Of a DNA stretch of 64,000 bases, positions 59,368 through 64,000 are shown in pieces. The stretch lies in assembly GCF_003710825.1 (NCBI RefSeq), contig NZ_RHHQ01000015.1:1-64000 (forward strand), in the 5' to 3' direction. The notes beneath the pieces were generated by a model. The model did no database searches. It was given only the letters and a program-made list of their open reading frames with translations, and was not told the DNA's origin. Every line of letters begins with the position of its first letter. Positions within the stretch are counted from its first letter, which is position 1. The translations under genes were made by a program, and so were the position numbers. Source of the stretch: Brevibacillus fluminis (GTDB taxonomy: Bacteria > Bacillota > Bacilli > Brevibacillales > Brevibacillaceae).

Positions 59368-59982
59368 GTGAAACTATTCCATTATCACCATTGGACACCT
59401 GCTGTGGAGGAGACGGAAAGCTTTTACCGGGACCGTGGGTTCCATGTGACGCTGCGCAACGGAAAGGTAAACGGCGCTTTCCAACGCTTTGACCCGCCGC
59501 TCGAGTGGAAGGATTTTCGAGAGCAAGGGGTCATGTTCCGCATCATTGAAATGGTCAGAGGGCAGATCAATGTGACGTTCGGTTTTGGTAAAGAGAATCG
59601 GTTTGACCATATCGGTTTTCTCGTAACCGAGGGAGAGCGCGTTGCGATTTGCGAGCGGGCTGAAGCATGGGGATGGGAGATTGAACGCGGGGAGCGCAGA
59701 ACATTCGTCTACACTCCGTACCGGTTCAAAGTCGAGCTGCAAACGCGTTCAGACGTGGTCGATGCTGCCGATAATACCGAAATCGCGCGTATGGTAATGG
59801 GGCATAAAGAAGTCGACGTGCCGGATCGTTTGCGTCAGCTGCTCGATGATCCGCTGGAACAGCTTTCATTTGAACCGTGCGGGCAGACGGGGATTCTCGA
59901 GATAACCCTTGCAGAAGCGGAAGCTGTGAGCGGAGTTGATCCTTGTGGCGTGCGGTTGGCGGATCATAAGGCAAGTGTGTAG
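59368..59982 (+). CDS. VOC (glyoxalase-fold) domain protein
   Basis: A 204-residue protein whose first 135 residues follow the vicinal-oxygen-chelate fold: YHHWTPAVEETESFYRDRGFHVTLR in the first beta-alpha-beta unit, FDHIGFLVTEGERVAICERAEAWGWE in the second, and a final YRFKVELQ where the metal Glu normally sits. The last 70 residues form an extra helical tail. The substrate is unknown. GTG 59368 follows AAAGGAAGG at 7 nt. Single gene with a hairpin after it. Confidence 0.75.
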   Translation: MKLFHYHHWTPAVEETESFYRDRGFHVTLRNGKVNGAFQRFDPPLEWKDFREQGVMFRIIEMVRGQINVTFGFGKENRFDHIGFLVTEGERVAICERAEAWGWEIERGERRTFVYTPYRFKVELQTRSDVVDAADNTEIARMVMGHKEVDVPDRLRQLLDDPLEQLSFEPCGQTGILEITLAEAEAVSGVDPCGVRLADHKASV

Positions 59983-59996
59983 GGGATGAATCATAG

Positions 59997-60040
59997 AGCG
60001 GCAGCTTGGGACAAGTGCATGTGTCCTGTGCTGTCGCTTT
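59997..60040 (+). terminator. Probable terminator of the VOC gene
   Basis: AGCGGCAGC (59997-60005) pairs with GCTGTCGC (60031-60038), with inner GGACA/TGTCC; a T-rich tail follows near 60046-60060. Confidence 0.6.
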
Positions 60041-60138
60041 ATCATTTTTTATTATATTTTATACAATTTCTTGAAAATAAATTTTACAATAAAAGAATAT
60101 TTACACTTTTAGAAAAAGTTTCTGGAGGATTCATCGTG

Positions 60139-60840
60139 ATGGAAACGTTATTGCTAGAGACGAAGCAGTTGAAGCGGGTTTTCGGGCATGGGAGTGGTGC
60201 GGTCACCGCATTGCAGGATGTCAGTATCAAGGTGCCAAAAGGCCGGCTGCTCGTTTTGAAGGGAAGATCAGGATCGGGCAAGACAACGTTGCTGAATTTG
60301 CTTGGCGGACTGGACCGACCGACAGAAGGAGAGGTCTATTTCGAACAGAAAGCGCTTTCGAAAATGTCAGAGTCGGCACGTACCGAGCTCCGACGGCGGC
60401 GCATCGGCTTTATTTTTCAGTCATTCGGGCTGTTTCCGCTGTTATCGGCAGCAGAAAATGTGGAGTTCGGCTTGCGGCTCGCGGGAGTTGCCCGCAGCGA
60501 ATGGAAGAGCCGTACGGCGGAAGCACTGGAATTGGTCGGTCTCGGCAAGCGGGGCAGCCATCGTCCCTTTGAGATGTCAGGGGGCGAACAACAGCGCTGC
60601 GCGATCGCCCGTGCGTTGGCCGCGCGTCCGCCGCTGATTTTGGCGGATGAGCCGACAGCGGAGCTCGATACCAAGACGGGGGGCAAAATCGTGGCGCTGT
60701 TTCGTGAATGGATCGCCAAAGAAGGTGTGACGATTTTGATGACGACCCATGACCCGGCGATCATGGAAGCGGCGGACGATGTGTACGAATTGGAAGACGG
60801 CCGGATCAAGGGAGGGAACACAGATGAAGTCGAACACTGA
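60139..60840 (+). CDS. ABC transporter ATPase, MacB/LolD type
   Basis: A 233-residue ATPase with Walker A GRSGSGKTT (near 42), FQSFGLFP Q-loop, signature MSGGEQQR (near 143), Walker B LILADEPTAELDT and THDP H-loop. It belongs to the LolD/MacB/FtsE group that works with FtsX-like permeases. TGGAGGA precedes ATG 60139 (GTG 60136 is possible). It is the first gene of an operon with a lipoprotein adaptor and an FtsX-type permease; the three overlap or nearly abut. Confidence 0.9.
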   Translation: METLLLETKQLKRVFGHGSGAVTALQDVSIKVPKGRLLVLKGRSGSGKTTLLNLLGGLDRPTEGEVYFEQKALSKMSESARTELRRRRIGFIFQSFGLFPLLSAAENVEFGLRLAGVARSEWKSRTAEALELVGLGKRGSHRPFEMSGGEQQRCAIARALAARPPLILADEPTAELDTKTGGKIVALFREWIAKEGVTILMTTHDPAIMEAADDVYELEDGRIKGGNTDEVEH

Positions 60841-61987
60841 GCGGTTCGTACGCTGGCTGCTTCCGTTTGCAGCGTCTAGCCTATTGCTTTCCGGATGCGC
60901 GCTTTTCCCAAAGGAAGAGGCGGTGCTCGCCCCTCCGCTGGTGGAACCTGCGCCTGTAAGCTATGAGGTGGCAAAGGTAGAGCGGGAAACCATTGCAAAA
61001 TCGATAAAGGGCAGCAGCACCTTCACCTCCCCGATCAAGCACGAGCTGTATTTCCGCGATCCGACCGAGCCTTTGCAATCGTTCGATGTGAAGGTGGGCG
61101 ATCATGTGAAAAAGGGTCAGGTTGTGGCTACCCTCGACGCAGGAGATATTGAGCTCGATATACAAACGGCTGAGTTCGAGCTGAAAAAAGCGCAGCTCGA
61201 GCTGAAAGCGGCGCAAATGAACGATCCGTATACGCTGGAAGGCGCAAAGCTTGAACTGGCCCGCGCGGAGCTGTACGCCAAGGTCGATGAGACGAAGCTG
61301 GCTGCGCTCGATGTCGCGAAAGCCAAGCTACGCGTCGCCGAGCTGCAGGATACGGAGAAAAAGCGCTACGAGATCGATGTCGCACAGATGAATGTGAGCG
61401 AAAAACAAATGCGTTTGCAAACATTGAAGAAGAAATATGAAGATACCCGTCTCGTCTCTCCGATCGCCGGGGAGGTCACGTTCGTGAGCAACGAAGCGGT
61501 TGGTGATAAGCCGGAAGCCTTGCAGCCGCTCGTGACCGTCGCGGATCCTACGAAGCTGTTCGTCCTCTACAAGGCACCGGATGTCGAATACCTCAAGGAA
61601 ATCGGGGTGGGCATGCGCGTATCGCTGACGCTCAAAGACAACACAAAGCTGGATGGTCGAGTCGTCCAGGCGCCTAATGGTATTCCTGCCGATTTGACAG
61701 AAGCCCAGTTTAAGGAGCATGGCGACAGCCTGGTCATCGCAGCCGACAAGCTGTCAGAAAAGGTGGAGATGGGCACGCCGGTCGACCTGGAAATCAAGCT
61801 GTCCGAGCATGTGGGCGTGCTGACGATTCCGATAAAAGCGCTGCACGAATTCGATGGTCGCCATTTTGTTCAAGTACTTGATGGGAAAAGCAAACGAGAG
61901 ATCGACGTGGAGACAGGCATACAAAATGCGCTCAAAGTGGAAATTGTCAAAGGGCTGCAAGAGGGCCAAACGGTGATCATGGAATAG
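60824..61987 (+). CDS. Lipoprotein efflux adaptor (HlyD/RND-MFP type)
   Basis: A 387-residue lipoprotein (lipobox LSGC, Cys 22). It has a lipoyl-type domain (QSFDVKVGDHVKKGQVVATLDAG), a helical hairpin of Glu/Leu/Lys/Ala-rich coiled coil (about 110-205) and a beta-barrel region (LFVLYKAPDVEYLKEIGVGMRVSLTLKD). GGAGGGA precedes ATG 60824, 17 nt before the end of the ATPase gene. With the flanking ATPase and permease it forms a MacAB-like export system at the outer face of the membrane. The cargo is unknown. Confidence 0.87.
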   Translation: MKSNTERFVRWLLPFAASSLLLSGCALFPKEEAVLAPPLVEPAPVSYEVAKVERETIAKSIKGSSTFTSPIKHELYFRDPTEPLQSFDVKVGDHVKKGQVVATLDAGDIELDIQTAEFELKKAQLELKAAQMNDPYTLEGAKLELARAELYAKVDETKLAALDVAKAKLRVAELQDTEKKRYEIDVAQMNVSEKQMRLQTLKKKYEDTRLVSPIAGEVTFVSNEAVGDKPEALQPLVTVADPTKLFVLYKAPDVEYLKEIGVGMRVSLTLKDNTKLDGRVVQAPNGIPADLTEAQFKEHGDSLVIAADKLSEKVEMGTPVDLEIKLSEHVGVLTIPIKALHEFDGRHFVQVLDGKSKREIDVETGIQNALKVEIVKGLQEGQTVIME

Positions 61988-61999
61988 GAGGGGCGGGAC

Positions 62000-64000
62000 G
62001 TGGCATTTTTATTTATGATCGTCCGCAAAATGGTTGCCAACCGCTGGCTGGCAGCAAGCCTGCTCCTGGGCATGGTCATTGCGGTATCGCTAGTTTCAAG
62101 CATTCCGGCATTCACCTCTGGCATGCTGCAGCAACTGTTGGTGAAAGATCTGGAAGCGTATCAGGAGCAAAGCAAGCAATATCCGGGCGGGCTCGAACTG
62201 ACCTTGCATTTCAATAAGGCAAAACCGGAAAATCTCGCATTAGCCGAGGGCTATGGACGAAAAGCACAGCAAGAGCATCTGGACGGTTTGGATTTTCCCA
62301 CGATCAGTAAGGTGGACATGCTTCAGACGATCCCGCTCGATAGCCAGCTTATTCGGAACCAGAAGCGGCAGGAAGGGGGAACCCACACGAGTGTGACGCT
62401 CGCCTCTTTTCGCGATATGGACAAGCACCTTGAGTTGATCGATGGCAGATTGCCGGAACCGCAGTCAAAGGAAGGCGTCTATGAAGCATTGGTCACCGAG
62501 GCTGCGCTCAAGAAACGTAATCTGGTGCTCGGCAATGAGTTCGTATTGACCACACCGGAGAAAAAAGAGATACACGTCCGAATCGTCGGCGTGTTTAACG
62601 AAAAAGGTGGAAACGACCCATACTGGTTCACGAATGTGAGCACGTTTGTATCGAGTTTTTTCCTGACGTATCCTTCGCTCAAGGACGGGATTCTCACTGA
62701 ACATCCGATTCTGTCCACCGTCAAGTACTACTGGGCGTTCGATTATCATCAGATCGATGTCGGGCAAAAGGAGAAGCTGGCCGGGCTGGAACAGGCGATA
62801 AAGCAGGATGCGCTTTCGATGGGGATGGACAAGTCAGAGTTCGGCTTCCATTTTCCCGTATCCGGCGTCATCAAACAGTACGATGCCAAACGAGCGCAGT
62901 ATGAGCTTGTGTTATGGTCGCTGTACGTCCCCATTTTCGTCATGCTGGGCCTGTATTTGGTCATGGTCGTACGTCTGATCATCGATCGACAGCGGACGGA
63001 AATCGCCGTGCTGGCGAGCCGCGGGGGGAGTCCCCGACAGATTTTTGCGATTTATTTGTGGGAAATTGTTCTGCTCGGTAGCGTGGCGTATCTCGTTGGA
63101 CCGTTTTTGGGTGTGCAGCTGAGCCGAATGCTGGGCGTATCCAACGGGTTTCTCGAATTCGTGGACCGATCCGGCTTGCGGGTGACAGTATCCGGCGACA
63201 TTTTCCTGTATGCGCTCTGGACGATTCTCGCCTGCTTTGTGATCTTGCTGATTCCTGTCGCACTTGCGACGCGACAAAATATCATCAGTCATAAGCTTGC
63301 GGTGGCGCGCGCCCAAGGTCAACCGGTCTGGCACCGTTTTTATCTCGATGTGTTTTTGCTGCTGGTGGCCGGTTATGGCTGGTACTCATACCAACGTGCG
63401 ATTAGCCCCGAGCAGACAGCAGACGGTGTGGCTGTTCATACCGGGAGTGTCGACGCGCTGCTCTTTTTTGTTCCGGTCCTGTTTGTACTTGGGACGGGCC
63501 TCCTGTGTTTGCGCCTGTATCCATTGCTGCTAACATGCATCTTCTGGCTCGGCAAACGAATTTGGCCGCCTGCGGTCTATACCACACTGGTGCAGGTGGG
63601 GCGCTCGACGCGGCAGTATCAGTTCATGATGATGTTTATCGTGATGACGGTTGCGGTCGGACTGTACAGCGCGAGCATGGCGCGTACGCTGAATCAAAAC
63701 ATGGAGGAGCTCTTGCGATACCGCAATGGCGCGGAAATCCGGATGAAGGTGGACTGGCGGGACAACCAGCCGGTGCGCCTGGTCGTGCGCGGCCCGAACG
63801 CCGGAGGACAGGGTGAGGATGTGGTGCAGCCTGAGAAGCAAACCGTGGTCAAGTACGAAGAACCGCCATTTGCGCCTTTCACAAAGCTGCCGGGCGTAGC
63901 CCATGCCACACGGGTGTTCGTGAAAGACATGGGGGTGGTACAACATGCCGCCGATCAGGTGGAGCACGTCAAGATCATGGGAATCGATCCGAAGGAATTC
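62000..64000 (+). CDS. FtsX/MacB-like ABC permease, 3' end beyond the window
   Basis: An open frame of at least 667 codons running off the window. An N-terminal helix (MVANRWLAASLLLGMVIAVS) is followed by a large external domain (about 40-290), then a membrane block (VPIFVMLGLYLVMVV, RQRTEIAVLASRGGSPRQIF, the FtsX signature) and further helices from about 420 to 560. A second FtsX-type half probably follows outside the window, as in 800-1000-residue DUF214 permeases. GTG 62000 follows AGGAGGGGCGGGAC, 12 nt after the adaptor gene. Confidence 0.85.
   Translation, partial: MAFLFMIVRKMVANRWLAASLLLGMVIAVSLVSSIPAFTSGMLQQLLVKDLEAYQEQSKQYPGGLELTLHFNKAKPENLALAEGYGRKAQQEHLDGLDFPTISKVDMLQTIPLDSQLIRNQKRQEGGTHTSVTLASFRDMDKHLELIDGRLPEPQSKEGVYEALVTEAALKKRNLVLGNEFVLTTPEKKEIHVRIVGVFNEKGGNDPYWFTNVSTFVSSFFLTYPSLKDGILTEHPILSTVKYYWAFDYHQIDVGQKEKLAGLEQAIKQDALSMGMDKSEFGFHFPVSGVIKQYDAKRAQYELVLWSLYVPIFVMLGLYLVMVVRLIIDRQRTEIAVLASRGGSPRQIFAIYLWEIVLLGSVAYLVGPFLGVQLSRMLGVSNGFLEFVDRSGLRVTVSGDIFLYALWTILACFVILLIPVALATRQNIISHKLAVARAQGQPVWHRFYLDVFLLLVAGYGWYSYQRAISPEQTADGVAVHTGSVDALLFFVPVLFVLGTGLLCLRLYPLLLTCIFWLGKRIWPPAVYTTLVQVGRSTRQYQFMMMFIVMTVAVGLYSASMARTLNQNMEELLRYRNGAEIRMKVDWRDNQPVRLVVRGPNAGGQGEDVVQPEKQTVVKYEEPPFAPFTKLPGVAHATRVFVKDMGVVQHAADQVEHVKIMGIDPKEF

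Overview
The window looks like chromosome of an aerobic, endospore-forming Bacillota, probably in or near Alicyclobacillaceae or Brevibacillus (inference only; no 16S is present). The evidence is a spore photoproduct lyase, a YhcN/YlaJ-like sporulation protein, the paired Dck/Dgk deoxynucleoside kinases, a HemAT globin sensor with its proximal His at residue 123, a YpuI-type DUF3907 protein, a yodQRST-like cluster, and strong AGGAGG ribosome sites with frequent GTG/TTG starts. Base composition is moderate, and the intergenic stretches are AT-richer. I see no transposase, phage gene or CRISPR array.

Layout. 1-658: seven tRNA genes (Asn, Ser, Met, Trp, His, Cys, Arg), probably the tail of an rRNA/tRNA operon. 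659-2514: two hairpin plus short-uORF leaders, the second directly upstream of an MFS drug exporter. 2748-6682: tRNA-Leu, MgtC-like protein, processive glycosyltransferase and a YhcC-like radical SAM protein. 6701-14201: GlpQ, then a beta-lysine/CoA cluster (AblB, PucR-type regulator, aminotransferase, two CoA-transferase subunits, M20 deacylase). 14229-18822: aminoglycoside nucleotidyltransferase, tRNA-Ser, two small genes, DinB, and a secreted NamZ-type muramidase fused to a polysaccharide deacetylase. 19186-27004: acyl-CoA dehydrogenase/CaiB operon, HD-GYP protein, YhcN-like protein and a 1073-residue MalT/BTAD regulator. 27071-32000: cupin, TetR-HlyD-ABC permease operon, DUF3907 and a flavodoxin-fold reductase. 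32012-37774: subtilase, then a pair of lipoproteins behind a promoter covered by two Fur-box-like sequences. The second lipoprotein is a YVTN propeller joined to a di-heme MauG-like domain. 37879-45091: MsmX-like ATPase, PucR-HTH regulator, metallophosphoesterase and two acetyl-CoA synthetases. 45176-49717: EAL and MerR-B12 genes divergent from HemAT, then a sigma-54 activator. 49752-54833: SMR/TetR pair, a Rieske oxygenase/APC permease pair behind a sigma-54 promoter, and a NarL-type two-component system. 54971-64000: splB, Dps, CysK, Dck/Dgk, a VOC protein and a lipoprotein ABC export system cut by the window end.

Five copies of a dispersed, same-orientation, dyad-rich intergenic repeat lie at 5425, 15605, 15931, 39029 and 41277; most start right after a T-tract or terminator.

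How the genes fit together. The best candidate for an undescribed system is the Fur-box-controlled pair of surface lipoproteins at 33535-37774. Other coherent modules are the sigma-54 activator with its likely target operon, the oxygen (HemAT) and B12-type (MerR) sensing genes beside a c-di-GMP phosphodiesterase, and the lysine-derived catabolic cluster that lacks its lysine 2,3-aminomutase here. Starts were chosen by ribosome-binding-site spacing and differ in many places from the longest open frame.
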